Source of the DNA: Diplolepis rosae
Taxonomy: Eukaryota > Arthropoda > Insecta > Hymenoptera > Diplolepididae
Direction: 5' to 3'
Assembly: GCA_030998225.1 (NCBI GenBank)
Contig: JAPYXD010000586.1
Coordinates: 196,501-260,500 of the forward strand
DNA: 64,000 bases
The position numbers were made by a program, and so were the translations under genes. The notes beneath the pieces were generated by a model. It was given only the letters and a program-made list of their open reading frames with translations. It was not told the origin of the DNA and made no database searches. Shown piece by piece: positions 1-11,950 of the stretch (position 1 is its first letter; each line of letters starts with the position of its first letter).

Positions 1-432
1 TGAAAATTTGTCATCCGTTATTATTTGTTAACTTTAACAACAAATAATATAAACAAATGCACCATATGGGCATTTGTAGGCAAAAACGAGCCGAATTTCC
101 TCCGAATCTTCATCATAATACATTGCTTGTGATGCTGACAGATGTTATCTTGTCATCTGACATTATTTATCAACTTTAGCAACAAGATTGGGTGTATGAA
201 TGCACAAAATGAGGAAGAAAATATCATCCATAATTCTTTTCGGGGATTCAAATGGACAAATGCACAAAGTCAACAAATAATGTCGGATGAGAAGATGACA
301 TCAGTCAACATCACGAGCAATGTATTATAATGACGATTCGGTAGAAATTCGGCTCGTTTTTGCCTACAAATGCCCATACGGTGCATTTGTTGTTAAAGTT
401 AACAAATAATAACGGATGACGAATTTTCACGA
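1..432. repeat. Foldback (inverted-repeat) element
   Basis: Bases 1-178 and 266-432 are imperfect inverted copies; both arms share the ATTTGTTAACTTTAACAACA block and the GGCAAAAACGAGCCGAATTT block. A centre of about 90 bp separates them. This is the form of a non-autonomous foldback or MITE-like element. The left end may lie outside the window, so no target duplication can be assigned. The short ORF at 142-330 spans arm and centre and is not credible coding. Confidence 0.75.
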
Positions 433-1169
433 TGAGATATCATCTTAGAGATGGGAACGATTGATTCCGATGCTTAATTGGATTGCACAAATGACCAATC
501 CATTCCGCTGACTAATTGTTATATCTATTTGTTTATAAAAAATGAATTCACATGTCAACAAAATTATTCCATTCTATATACTCCTACGCACCGGAGCTGG
601 GGTGTGACAGGCCTAAGAACAATTTACTCCAAGAAATAAAAAATAATATTCGAAAAATCGACATTTTTTCCGCTATTTACATTAACATAAAAGTTGTAAA
701 AACAACAAATTTAAAAATCGGCCTGCAGCGATCTCTTCAAAATTTAATGTTGGATTTTTCAAAAAAAAAAAAATAAATAAATATCAAATCGGTCAAGAAT
801 TCAGCTCAGAAAATGATTTTGAACCTCGTTTTTCTATTTCACTCCACTGTGCAACCTGTCCAATGGCTTTTTCGAGTTTTCAAGCGCTCGACCGATTATT
901 GCATCTGGCCGCTCAAATGTTCATAATTTAAAAAATATATATCGATTCAAATTTTGTGTAGCTTTCAAATCTATTATTGTAACTTAAAAATGATGCACAA
1001 AATTGTGTTTTACAATAAACATGAGGTTCAAGTTTGAAATTAATATTGTGTTTTTGTTGTATATGCAGTCTTTTAATTTAAAAATCCAAAAGCTCTATAA
1101 AAAGAAAAAACATTAGCTCTTTAGGAAATGAATTAAAATATTCCAGAGGTAAGTATTTACTGCTCAAAA
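433..1169. other. AT-rich non-coding DNA
   Basis: No gene recognised. The ORF at 552-776 ends in an A-run and resembles no family. Confidence 0.5.
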
Positions 1170-2720
1170 TTTAGGAAATGATTCACGATCACGAAGCCAA
1201 AGTTCACTTGTTTTCTCTAAAAAAAACTACTGAGGATCGTAAATTCAGAAATAATGATCGCAGAACCATAAAATTACTTGATTTTATATGGAAAGCAACT
1301 GTGGATCATAGAACCAGTGCTTCAATTTATTCGGTTGAAGAAACAATTGAGGATCACGAAGACCGAGCTTGACTTGTTAATTCTAGAAAAAGCTTGAAAA
1401 TGATTAATTTGGAGTTTTCGAAGTCCCTGATTGCGATTCTTTCTTATTATATGTAAAGAAACAATTTTGAATAAGTAAGAACGAGCTTCACTTATATTAT
1501 CTGAAAAAACAAATAGAGATCGTTATGGCAGAGCTTTACTTGTTAATACTAAAAAAAAGTTTGAAAATTATTAATTTAGAGTTTTCGAAGTCGCTGATAG
1601 CGATTCTTCACTTATCCTCTGTATAAAAAATGACGATCTGACGTTAACTTGTTTTCTATGAGGAAGCAACTGAAGATCATAAAGTCAGTCAACAGACCAT
1701 CATAGAGACACAGAATGAATTGATTTTATATGTAGAGTAACTATGAATCATAGTCAGTGCTTTAATTTATTCCTTTAAAGAAACAATTGAGGATCACCAA
1801 GACCGACCTTGACTTGTTAACACTAAAAAAAGCTTAAAAATAATTAATTTGCAGTTTTCGAGATCGTTGATTGCGATTATTTCTTATATGTAAAGAAACA
1901 ATTATGAATCACTGAGATTGAGCCTCACTTGTTTTATTCGAAGAAACAAATGAAGATCGTTATGACAAAGTTTTACTAGTTATCAGAAGAATAAGCTAAG
2001 AAATGATTATTAATGGGTCTTTGAGGTCAGTGATTGCGATTCTTTTTTAATATATGTAAAGAAACAATTGAGAATCACTAAGATTGAGCTTCACTTCTTA
2101 ACACTAGAAAAAGCTTAAAAATAATTAATTTGCTGTTTTCGACATCGTTGATTGCGATTATTTCTTATTACATGTAAAGAAACAATTGAGAATCGCTAAG
2201 TTTGAGCTTCACTTGTTTTATTTGAAAAAACAAATGAAGATCCTTATGGCAGAGCTTTACTTGTTATCACAAGAATAAGCAAGGAAATGGTTATTAATGG
2301 GTTTTTGAGGTCGGTGATTGCGATTCTTTTTTATTATGTGTAAAGAAATAATTGAGAATAACTAAGATTGAGCGTCACTTGTTTTATATGAAAAAACAAA
2401 TGAAGATCGTTACGGCAGCGCTTCACTTGTTAACACTAGAATAAGCACTAATTTGATTCATTTGGGGTTACTAGGTCGTTAATTGCGATTCTTCATATAA
2501 TTTCCGTGAGAGAACAAATTACGATCTCTAAGACCAAAGTTCGCTTGTTTTCTCTGAGAAAGCAACTGAGGATCCTAAATTTAGCCAACTGACGTTCACA
2601 GAACCAGAGAATTACATGATTTTATATGAAGAGCAACTGTGGTTTATAGAGTAAGTACTTTACATTCTTCCCTTAAAGAAACATTTGCGGATCACCAAGA
2701 CGGAGCTGTACTTCTTCTCA
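1170..2720. repeat. Degenerate tandem repeat array
   Basis: A block built on TTGCGATTCTTT, then ATGTAAAGAAACAATT, then a GAGCTTCACTTG-like segment recurs in the same order near 1431, 1871, 2034, 2152 and 2319. A shorter relative about GATCACNAAGACCGAGC is interleaved. Spacing is irregular, about 120-240 bp. Copies are diverged and ORFs in them are short, so this reads as an old satellite-like or minisatellite array. Confidence 0.6.
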
Positions 2721-3461
2721 GTTAAAAAAAAAAGAGAAAAAAAGCAAAGTAATCATTGCATTAAAATTCAAAAGGAAAAAACAATATTGATTAACAGGTA
2801 CTTCAATGTTTCTGAAGCTTCCACACTTGTATATGAGGAACAAACAAAATGTGCGAAGCACCCTAATTAATGGATGGCAAGGGAATTCACGTTCTAAAGT
2901 CACCTAAATTAGTGAAAGGCAATAGTTACATCTCGCAAAACATGAGTTACCATTTTCAAGCTGATTTCAGTTACTAAAAGTTGAAATGTTTAGGGTAAAC
3001 CTCCTGTATTAGATCAGTAATGTTAAATTTTGATTTTCAGACGGAAAAACAACAGCAATGTACGAATTTATACCGAATCCATGCGCCAAGTTTGGAATTT
3101 CATTATTCAAGGTTATGTTCGGAAGTTGTAAGACATTGAAAACACAGTTTTTGTGAAAAATGGCTATACAATTATGGAATATCATTAAAGCAGGTACTTT
3201 CAGAATACGTCAAACAAGTAATTCCCTCAACATATGTTCGTTAATATTTATGCCTTTCAACCATCTCCCAAATTTTCAGACAATATTCTATATAATCATG
3301 AAACAATGTGTACTAATATAAAATTCAATTTGCTTTACTCACTTCTCACTACATACATATATCGAACGTGAGCGGGAAATTTTGTATTACGGGACTGCTA
3401 CAGCGGCCGTTAAAACAACCTCCTGTAATTGGGAGTTGTAAATAATTCACACATAACACGT
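2721..3461. other. Non-coding DNA left of the first LTR element
   Basis: AT-rich sequence with no recognisable coding. The overlapping ORFs on both strands at 2685-2903 are low-complexity and unsupported. Confidence 0.45.
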
Positions 3462-3636
3462 TGTTATGCGTAATAACGTACAAAGATGTTTTGAGAATGT
3501 TACTGAGTCATTCGCTTAGAAAGCTCAGTAGTTAGTACTTTATTGGTCGGACAAGAACTGAGGAGCGGGCCTTGCGCTCTACATTATATAGGCCTCGAGT
3601 GCTAATAGAAGGGGTATCTTACCGTTGAGCATACCA
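3462..3636 (-). repeat. 3' LTR of minus-strand Ty3/gypsy element
   Basis: On the minus strand the repeat runs from TGGTATGC to GCATAACA (175 bp). It has a TATATAATGTAGAG core, a TCAGT initiator-like site and AATAAA, the same layout as the 179-bp LTR at 16331-16509. The 103 bp at 3462-3564 are identical to 9568-9670 at the other end of the element. A purine-rich tract on the minus strand (AGGGGAG, about 3637-3645) abuts it and is the likely plus-strand primer. Confidence 0.75.
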
Positions 3637-3849
3637 CTCCCCTGTTTAGAATGAATTTAGTCCCTAAATTTTGAGACGTCTATTTTTGTGTGGTTCAGTT
3701 AGCAAAGGCTGAACGCTCGCATTGTAAGTGATCACATGCGCGTGTGTGTCTATTTTAGTTTTAACGCAAAATAAGCATATTCTTTTCGGGATACAATTTT
3801 TTTTTTTACAATTCAAATAATCCGAACTTGTAACTAATGTACAGTGTGA

Positions 3850-4821
3850 CTAATCATAGCTAGTGATAGCAGAGTTATCATCTGTATCAGCATCTGAAAA
3901 ATACGGCATACATTGGTCTAAACGTATTCGAGTGATCTTATCTTTAATTCTAATTCTTAGATTGTTATTGTCGATGTAATCTAAGACTTCAAAAGGACCT
4001 TTCCAGGCAGGTTCTAATTTATTTTGCTTAGTGTTGTTAAGTGTTGCGACAAGATCTCCTGCTTTATATATTGGATGTTTTCTAGTTATATTTTCATCAA
4101 GTCTCCTTTTTGTCTTTTCCATTTCTACCTGGATTCTCTCTCGGGTTTTGGATATGATCTCTTCGTGTTTCTTCTTCCATTTTCTTATCAGATCCTGATA
4201 AGTTAGGTTAGGTGAGGTGTTGACCGTTGACGGGATATTGGGTGTTTTTCCGAATGATAAGTCATAGGGAGAATGTCCAGTCGTTTGATTGGTAGTAGTG
4301 TTGATGACGAAATTGATGTATTTTAATTTTTCGTCCCATTGTTTATTATTTTCAGCAATACTAGTCTTGATCAGGTTTACTAGTGTAGAGTGCATTCTTT
4401 CGATGTTCCCGTTTGATTGCGGGTGGAATGCAGTTGTTTTAATATGCCGAATGTTCAATGCGTTTTCAAATTGTGTCATTAATTCCGATAAGAAGTTTGA
4501 TCCTTGGTCAGAAAGTATGGTCTTAGGTGCTCCAAAAGTATAAATGTAGTGATCGATTAAGGCTTCTATTATTGAATTCGATGATTCATTCTGCAAAGGT
4601 ACGAGAACTTTATATCTTGTTAGTCTATCTTGCATACTGAGTATGTAACGATTTCCTTTTTGTGTTTCGGGGAGTGGCCCAAAGATATCTAGTGCCAATT
4701 TTTCGTTAGGTGCTAGAGGTATATCAGGTAATATGCTCTTCGCTTGATTCTTTATGCGCGTTGTTTTCTGTAGTTGGCAAATGGGGCAAGACTGCACGTA
4801 TTTTTTAATTTCATTGTCCAT
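3850..4821 (-). pseudogene. pol: Integrase of Ty3/gypsy element (3' part of pol)
   Basis: 323 codons. The N-terminus holds the end of the HHCC zinc site (CPICQLQK). The core shows the D,D,E triad: LALDIFGPLP, then ILSDQGSNF, then NGNIERMH. The C-terminal half has the basic stretch and the WKGPFEVLDY (GPY/F-like) module of Ty3/gypsy integrases. The frame is separated from the upstream RNase H frame by a break near 4822-4852 that cuts the HHCC region, so the polyprotein cannot be made as one chain here. Element neighbours are RNase H on its 5' side and the 3' LTR 200 bp downstream. Confidence 0.9.
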
Positions 4822-5708
4822 TCCGAGCCATAAGCCGATGGTCTTAGGCTTTTACAGCGTGTTCTTTTCTCCAAGATGAGTGGAGTGTGCTTCTTTGATT
4901 ATAGCTAGCTTTTCTTCTTTTGTCAATTCTCTGGTAGGTGTGAAACATAAGTGGAAATTTAGATGAGGGTAATAATTTGAGAGAAATTCCATTATTTTCT
5001 GAAGTATTTCCTTTTGCAGTGGGGTAAATAGTGGGTCTCCGAAAATAAGCCTTATGATGGTTAACTTTTTGCTATTAATTTTCTCTATAATCAGCAGTCT
5101 CCAATTTATAAATTCCGTATGCATGTCAAGTTTTTCGGTTGTCATGTCTTCTGTAGATTCGTTCTCTGTTTCCTCCGAAGGTTCTCTCATCCTTCTTGGT
5201 GGTAAATTGATATTTTCCTCTCTTTTTAGTACCCTATCTTCTGTTATAACTGCGGTACCGAAAATTTCAATTTTCTGTGGTTGAGTTTTTAATTTCGCAG
5301 TTCCATCTTCCTCATCGGATATTCCTGCTTCCCACATTGCTTGTTTTGAAATATCAGATGTTATAAGGAAAAGTCGGGATAAACAGTCTGCAAATTTGTT
5401 TTCTTTTCCTTTTACGTATTCGATGTCGTAATCGTATTCCTCCATTCTTAATCGCCATCGAAGCAATCTTGAGCTAGGATCCTTGACGTTATGGAACCAG
5501 ACCAAAGCTCTGTGATCCGTTTGGATTTTGAATTTGTTACCAAGGAGACACTGTCTCAAACGCTTCATAGCCCATACTATAGCTAAAAGCTCTTTTTCTA
5601 AGGTACTGTATCTTTCTTCAGCTTTGTTGAGGGTCCTTGAGATGAATAAGAATGAGTGTCCATTTTGACTAAGAACTGCTCCTAAGCCTTGATTTGAGGC
5701 GTCAGTTG
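4822..5708 (-). pseudogene. pol: RNase H and connection region of Ty3/gypsy pol
   Basis: The segment 5568-4852 reads KIQTDHRALVWFHN and LRWRLRMEEYDYDIEYVKGKENKFADCLSRL (shown in part), the end of a Ty3-type RNase H. An acidic linker of about 130 residues then leads to the integrase zinc region. The beginning of RNase H (TTDAS-like) is visible in another frame at 5725-5570, so there is a frame change near 5709. Its product would degrade the RNA strand during reverse transcription. Confidence 0.8.
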
Positions 5709-6452
5709 TTAAGGTGAATTGTTAAAATTTGGAAACCTTAACACTGGTGCTGATGTTAATGCATTTTTCAAGTCGTAGAATGCCTTTTCGCAGTTTGATG
5801 TCCAGTCAAATATTGTGTCCTTTTGAGTTAGCTTAGTGAGTGGTCTTGCAATGCTTGAAAAGTTTTTTATGAATTTTCTATAATAAACAGATAGTCCTAG
5901 GAAGGATTGCACGTCCTTCACGGTTTTCAGTTCTTTAAAGTTTTTGATCGCGCTTAACTTTTCTGGGTTAGGTTTCACACCTTCTTTGGTTATTATGTGT
6001 CCTAAGTACTGCAATTCAGGTTTCAAGTAACGACATTTACTGGGTTCTAAACGTAGTCCAAGTTGTTTGATTCTTTGCAAAACGTCTTCCATATTTTGAT
6101 TATGTTGTTGGATAGTTTCTCCGAAGATAACTATATCGTCAATGTATGCGAAACATTTGTTACCAATTAATCCGCGGAATGCATTGTCCATCATTCGCTG
6201 GAAGGTTGCATGTGTGTTCTTTAATCCAAAAGGCATTCGATTGTACTCAAAGTGTCCTTGTGAAGTGGAGAAAGCTGTATATTTTTTGTCTTTTTCCTTC
6301 ATCGGGATCTGGTTAAAGCCCGCTGATAAGTCAAAGGCAGAAGAGAATTTTGCTTTGCCTAATTGATCAAGGATATCGTCTATCACGGGCAAGGGATAAG
6401 CATCCTGGTCTGTGTCTTCATTAATTTTTGGATAGTCTATGACCATTCTCAA
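5709..6452 (-). pseudogene. pol: Reverse transcriptase core of Ty3/gypsy pol
   Basis: 247 codons with the RT finger and palm motifs: DAYPLPVIDDILDQLG, FDLSAGFNQIPM, MPFGLKNTHATFQRMM and the catalytic FAYIDDIVIFG (YIDD). It continues into the thumb (YLGHIITKEGVKPNPEK) and FLGLSVYYRKFI. The upstream pol ORF ends 1 nt away in another frame (WIVPKKEIS then stop), so a small indel splits RT near 6450. All catalytic residues seen are intact. Confidence 0.9.
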
Positions 6453-7311
6453 CTTATCTCCTTTTTAGGTACTATCCATAATGGAAAGTTAAAAGGTGAT
6501 TGGGATTCTCTAATGATTCCTTTTTTCAAAAGTTTCTCCGTTTCTTGTAATGCAAATTCTTTGTGTTTTTCGGGTAATCTGTGTGATCGTAAATTAATGA
6601 TTTTTCCAGTTTTAAGTACAATTTCGTTTTCCATTAGATTTCTACATGGTAAAGGTTCAGTGTCAAGTGAAAAAACTTCTTGATATTTTCTTATTATCTT
6701 TTTAATAAATTCCTTTTGTTCTGGTTCCAAATGTTCCAATTTTGATAATTTAAGAATTTCTTGTAATCGTTGCCATGATTCATCCCTTTTTGGAAAGTTC
6801 ACGTCTCGGGAACACATAGTATAAATTTCTTCATATTTAATTCTTTTTGGTATTTCTGCTGGTTTCGTTGAGTGATTTTGAATGGGTACTTTTATAATTC
6901 CGATCTTAATTTTATATATCCCGTCCGGTACTGTGTCTTGATCGCTTATTAATACATCTTGATCGTCTCCTGCCGCCGGGATTCTAAATATTTTTGATGT
7001 TTTTGCCGGTATAAAATCTCCATCTACCTGTAACGGTAATTTCTTTTTATCCAAAACTAAAAAATCTGATGTAATTGCATATCGGTCATGTTTCGAGAAA
7101 AATTTGAGTCCGATAATTCCATCTTCCAGTAGGGGAAAATCGTTGGGGATAATATGAAATATGTGTTCTTTATTGAAAAAGTTAAATTTTACGGTTTCCC
7201 TTGGAACGTGTTCGTCCCGTCCCATAACAAATTTTTTAAAGTGTTTTTGTCTAATGTCTCGTTCGTCTAGGATTTTTTCTTTTATCAGGTTGATTGCTGC
7301 TCCAGAGTCGA
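6449..7311 (-). pseudogene. pol: Protease and RT N-terminus of Ty3/gypsy pol
   Basis: A retropepsin active site, VDSGAAINLI, is read at about 7308-7279 on the minus strand. It is followed by the flap-like PLLEDGIIGLKFF segment and then the RT entry region (PFNFPLWIVPKK). Gag ends immediately upstream in a different phase, the usual Ty3/gypsy order. The frame terminates at 6449 inside RT because of an indel. The ORF from the first Met (7225) misses the protease active site, so the real coding begins upstream by fusion or frameshift from gag. Confidence 0.8.
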
Positions 7312-8714
7312 CTAGAAGTCGGTAACTTCCTGTTCTCCTTCTTGCTCTAATAGATCTGAGTCTTCCGCATACGGCACAAACTCGGCTGAGTCCTCGAAGT
7401 CCATTTGTTCTTGTACTTCTTCCGGTGTCATTTCGATTGCATCCGTGCTTTCCTCTTGCAGCATTCTTATTGGTTGTGGGGGTCTTTTTACGTTCTGGAC
7501 AGGTTGAAAACCCTGCCTAATGTGACATTGATTTGCAAAATGACCTGTTTTACCACATTTATAACAATTCATTCTTACCCTGTCTTCCAGTGGTAGTGAA
7601 TGATTGGGTGTTTTTATTCCATTAGTGTTGGCGTTAGGTCGTGATGGTGGTTGCCGCCTAGGTAGGTACTTCAATACAGGTCTCGTGACTACCCTTGTTC
7701 TTGTAGGTTGACTTTCTCTTAACCACATTTCGGTTTCTATGGCATGCGTCTGTGCCTCTGTTATTGTATTGGGTTTTAAAAGTCGTATCTGTATACCTAT
7801 CTCTTTCCTAAGGTTCAAAAGATATCGGTTCACTGCTTCCTGTTCTTCGAGCTTAATTTTAATCGACGTTCGGTAGGATTGATATGCTGTGCCTGTACAG
7901 CGTAATTGATTTCGTTTATAATCTGTCTGAATCTAAGTGTAAAATTTTGGACAGACTCAGTTGCTCCTTGTTTACAACTCTCTAGTTTTGATTTTAAAGC
8001 TAATATTGAATTTGATGATTTTAAATTTTGTCTTAGTGCATCATATAAATCTTCGTATGAATTTATTTGTAGAAATCTTATTGCTTTTTCTGCGAAGCCA
8101 GTAATTTTATTTGCCATAATTAAATCCAGTAGTAAATTAGGTTGTGAACATCTCGATTTTGCTCTCTTTACAGTTTTAATGAAATCCTCTATTCCCATGT
8201 CGTCTTGTCCGTTGATCCCTCGTATAGTTTCAATCGCGGTCTTTGCGTTGATTCTGTCCTCATCGATGATGTGTGGTGCTGAGGGGACGGGGAATCGTAC
8301 GAAAGGCTGTGTGTTGATGTTCTCATTTCTGAGTCGTAAATTTTCTTGTGCTTGCTTTTCTTCTCGCTCTTCTTCGGACGAAGAGTCATTGGTCACCTCT
8401 AGGCGTTGTGTCGTTTCCCTGTCGGTTTCCACTTCTCCCGAGCAACCTACTTTCACTGCCAGCTTAGAGATCTCTTCTATTCTGTTGTCGTTTTCTCTTT
8501 TAAGCATATTGAAAGAGAGAGTGAGAGATTCCATTTGGGCGAGCATTCGTCCTAACAGTTCTACCGTGGTGTGGGAGGGGGGCTTGGCCCGGACAGGTGA
8601 ATGAACTCGAGACATTGGAGCTGTAGCGGATGGAAGGTTTAGAGAAAGTGACCAGTCGATCTGGTACAAAGTACCGTTTTGATATTTGTAAAACGCCGGT
8701 GTGCCTATTTTCAC
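7312..8714 (-). pseudogene. gag: Gag of Ty3/gypsy element (frameshifted)
   Basis: Two adjoining frames make up gag. 8714-7830 (294 codons) holds a coiled-coil-like N-terminus and the capsid-like region (FVRFPVPSAPHIIDEDRIN, LKSKLESCKQGATESVQNF). 7833-7312 continues with a basic linker and one zinc knuckle, CYKCGKTGHFANQC (C-x2-C-x4-H-x4-C). The frames meet near 7850, consistent with a 1-nt indel. The N-terminus is clearly homologous to the gag fragment at 15127-15486. Confidence 0.8.
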
Positions 8715-9567
8715 CTAATTTCCCTATTTTGATGAATGTTTGCGTAACGAATGGATGTGTCGCGTTACAATATTAAATGTTTCGGTTTTTAATACTGTAA
8801 AATTCGAATCAATCGCCTATTGCAATTCCTTAGATTTTAATAGTAGTGTATTTGTTTTATTGAGGAACGACCAGTGCTCTGGAACACCAAGAGTATAGTC
8901 GACCCGATCTCACCACTTCTTAGCCTCGCCTGTAATGTAATACAGTCGCCGTTCAACGAACGTAAGGAGGACTTATACTCAATGGCCTGAGATCGCTTCA
9001 AGTCGCGAAGTTACAATGCTTAGATTTATATATTTTTTTTTTGCTTACGGTTTCTCGCTTCCGCTAACAGCTAAGATTCAGTGTCTCTGGATTCCGTGGA
9101 GTCCGCTGCGACTTTCTCAAGCGATGACGTATCAACCACTCTTATGCTTGCTGGAAACCGATTAGTTATTTGCTGCTATAGAGGTTATGGGCGTTGGTCA
9201 ACCTGGTCCAATTCTTCTTAGGTTCTTACCGTCTATGTGACGTACCTCTTCCGCCTGTTTGCGGGACTCGTTACAATTTGAATGTTCTTTAATCTGAATT
9301 TACGTAGTATAGGGCCTACTATGTTCAGCGCCTTATTATATTCAGATAAATACTAATTCACTTATTTTAATTTCTTTCGGGCTTACCGTAGTGAAGTCCG
9401 GAGTTCTTGCCTCAATGAATCTCGTAAGATTCTCACTTGCTTCTGGTCCGTAGAATCCAGTTTCTTTTCTCAGTGCCGTCCGCGTTTCTATATGATTCCA
9501 ATTAATTTATTCCGTAGAATTTCGAGAACCGAGAAAACTTAGCGGATCCTGGCAGGATCGCAAAAAA
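8715..9567 (-). other. 5' leader and primer site of the Ty3/gypsy element
   Basis: Untranslated leader between the 5' LTR remnant and gag. It is similar along most of its length to the leader at 15487-16330, for example the ACAGTCGCCGT.CAACG.ACG block. Next to the LTR the minus strand reads TGCGATCCTGCCAGGATC (about 9545-9562). This is the same primer-binding site as in the second copy, but one base of TGG is lost. Confidence 0.65.
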
Positions 9568-9670
9568 TGTTATGCGTAATAACGTACAAAGATGTTTTGA
9601 GAATGTTACTGAGTCATTCGCTTAGAAAGCTCAGTAGTTAGTACTTTATTGGTCGGACAAGAACTGAGGA
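9568..9670 (-). repeat. 5' LTR remnant lacking U3
   Basis: 103 bp identical to 3462-3564. Similarity stops at the TCCTCAGTTC point, which by comparison with the complete LTR is about where transcription should start (TATA box plus initiator). No U3 is present beyond it; unrelated AT-rich DNA follows. Confidence 0.7.
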
Positions 9671-10136
9671 TATAGTTTATTTTGAATAAGAAGAGCCACG
9701 CAATAAAATTTTATATTCTTTTTCGCGCGAATCGCCAAGTACCATTAAAACACGAGAGTTTATTATTTTAAACTTCTCTTTTAGTTATTTAGCAGCAAAG
9801 TCGACGATCAACTGACGCTTACTCGTTCTTGTCGTCCTCTTGTTGTCTATCGCTCGGTCAGATCCAGTTGAGGGCGGCGAAAACACGTTACACATTCCTT
9901 TGGTTATCATTTCATTTTAAGAGAAATAAATTAATTAATTTTTATTATATACGTAAATGATAGGAATTAATGTTTACAGTATTGTAAAAAAATATTAATA
10001 ATACCAAATGACTTGAATACGTTTCCCTGATTACATAAGTCACGTTGGATTGGTGCTTGTTAGGTTAAGGATGAAGTTTTTTATTATTGGCCATTTATTC
10101 ATCACATACATAAGTTATTCCCATTCAGTTAAGTTA
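9671..10136. other. Non-coding DNA between two transposons
   Basis: AT-rich sequence with a GC-richer patch at 9780-9895 ending CACGTTACA. The patch might be a fragment of another LTR, but no partner is seen in this window. Confidence 0.4.
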
Positions 10137-10239
10137 CGTTAGATCAGCCCCCTATATCTTGCCACCAAATGCATAGGAAAAAAATTACGTGAAAGCTGAC
10201 TGCCGCCGGTGGCGGCGCTGACTGTTCATAGGCCCTATA

Positions 10240-11050
10240 TTCAAAAAAATGCATGGGAAAGAGCATAAGAAACTAATTTTCTCCTAATAAAAACTATTTT
10301 ATCGCATTTTCTTATACATGACAATAACCTAATAAGATCTTCATATTTTCCACAAAATTTATTCTTTTCGAAAAGATTAAGAAATTCACTTTAGGCAGAA
10401 AATCTAATTTCTAAATTCTGGCGGGAATTGCATTATTTGTATCATGTTTTTTATTAATACTAATGATTAACCTCGTTAAAATAAAATTTGATAATTTTTC
10501 ATATTATACAACACATATATAATATAACCTATAACAAAAACATATAATATACATACTATATATTACTACTGTAATTAAATAAAACTCCTTTTCAAAAAAA
10601 ATATTTCAAAAATACTGTTTGGAATTTGGACTAAAATTTGTTAATATAATAATATGAAATATATTAATAATATATTATGATAATATATTATAATTCAAAG
10701 CAGTGAAATAGTTTTAAAACAAATTGCACTTAGATTATTGTATAAATAACATCGAGTAAAAGTGATTTTTTAATTGACTGGAGTATATTTAATAAAAGTA
10801 ATTCTCTGATAACTTATATTAACGTCTAATTTTTTTGTTTAGATGATACGGTGGTCTCATCCACTTTGAACATCTCATAAATATAATATTTGGTATGTGA
10901 GCACATTATTAAGTTAGGCCTCAGTCAGCTTTGCTGCCTTTTTCTTTTCAAGATCGGCCTTCTTTATATCAGCCATCTTAATTTTTTTAAATTATAAATT
11001 TAAGTTTTCAATTCCTATTACTTTAGGAATTCTATGTAATTCAGTAAAAC
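10240..11050. other. AT-rich interior of the P-type element
   Basis: Very AT-rich (TATTAATAATA runs near 10600-10700). No reading frame resembles a transposase, so the catalytic part appears deleted or decayed. Confidence 0.5.
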
Positions 11051-11950
11051 TACACTGCAAAAAGAAGTGTCTTAATTTCAGATACTTGAGTAGTCATATC
11101 TAAGATGTTTCGGTAGTCACTTTTAAGTTGCTTAAAACATCTTATTTGAATACACGTAAAATATCTTAAGTTGAGCCATCGGTAACACAGATTACTTAAG
11201 TTACCGACAGTTTATTGTTCCTATAACCTCTACACTGTGAGAAATGAGAAAAAGCTTACGGCATACCGGCGTCTGCTACACATGTGGTGGCTTACATGGC
11301 TGTACGTACTTCTTAAAAAAATTAATTCAAGTGAATGATCTATTGGAAAAGGAGACAAGCGACTTAGCAAACGTATCCAATACGTTAAAACAGAAGGTAT
11401 ACCTGATATCGAGTCACGTGTTGCTGATACGATTTACACTTATTACATGTAGCTCCACATCCGTCATATGTAAAGTTAGAATAAAGAATCATGTCGATGA
11501 AAATGAACAATATATTCCTCTAAATGAGTTGATATTACACCACAGAAGAAAAAGATGGAACAGTCAAAACGCTCCATTTCTTGAGGTTATGAACAGTAAC
11601 TATAACCCTACGATAGATTCTATCTTTCGACCACTACTTCTTTGACACTTTACGCGTCTTAGTTTTTGCTAACTTATTGACCTGCTATATCTTACAATTC
11701 AGAAACATCTTATGCCAGAACCATCTTATGACATCCTAAACATCTTAAACTAAAACACATTATCTAACTCAATCAAGTATCTTATTTTGTAAGACGGAAA
11801 TCACATCTTTATTCGTATCAAAATACGTAAGACGTCTTAATTTTGAATAAGATACTTCGTGAGACATCTTATTTCAAGACAGAAGATGGCAAATTGCCAT
11901 CTTATATCTTACAGTAAGATACCAGGTAAGACACTTCTTTTTTCAGTGTA
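11051..11950. mobile_element. Nested small DNA transposon with CACTG termini
   Basis: An 896-bp insert at 11053-11948 has 22-bp terminal inverted repeats with one mismatch (CACTGCAAAAAGAAGTGTCT and its counterpart). It is flanked by TA at 11051-11052 and 11949-11950. Sub-terminal sequence is full of CTTAAGA and AAGATG(T) motifs in both orientations. TA duplication suggests a Tc1/mariner-like mechanism, but the termini match no family I can name. Confidence 0.65.
11244..11645 (+). CDS. Unrecognised ORF inside the nested transposon
   Basis: 133 codons in the middle of the CACTG element. It has CYTCGGLHGC near the N-terminus and a short leucine- and glutamate-rich stretch. I see no transposase signature. 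It is the only long frame in the element, so it may be a decayed or captured exon, or chance. Confidence 0.2.
   Translation: MRKSLRHTGVCYTCGGLHGCTYFLKKLIQVNDLLEKETSDLANVSNTLKQKVYLISSHVLLIRFTLITCSSTSVICKVRIKNHVDENEQYIPLNELILHHRRKRWNSQNAPFLEVMNSNYNPTIDSIFRPLLL

Noticed and set aside
7906..8604. 232-codon plus-strand ORF
   Set aside because: Antisense shadow of gag in the first Ty3/gypsy element.
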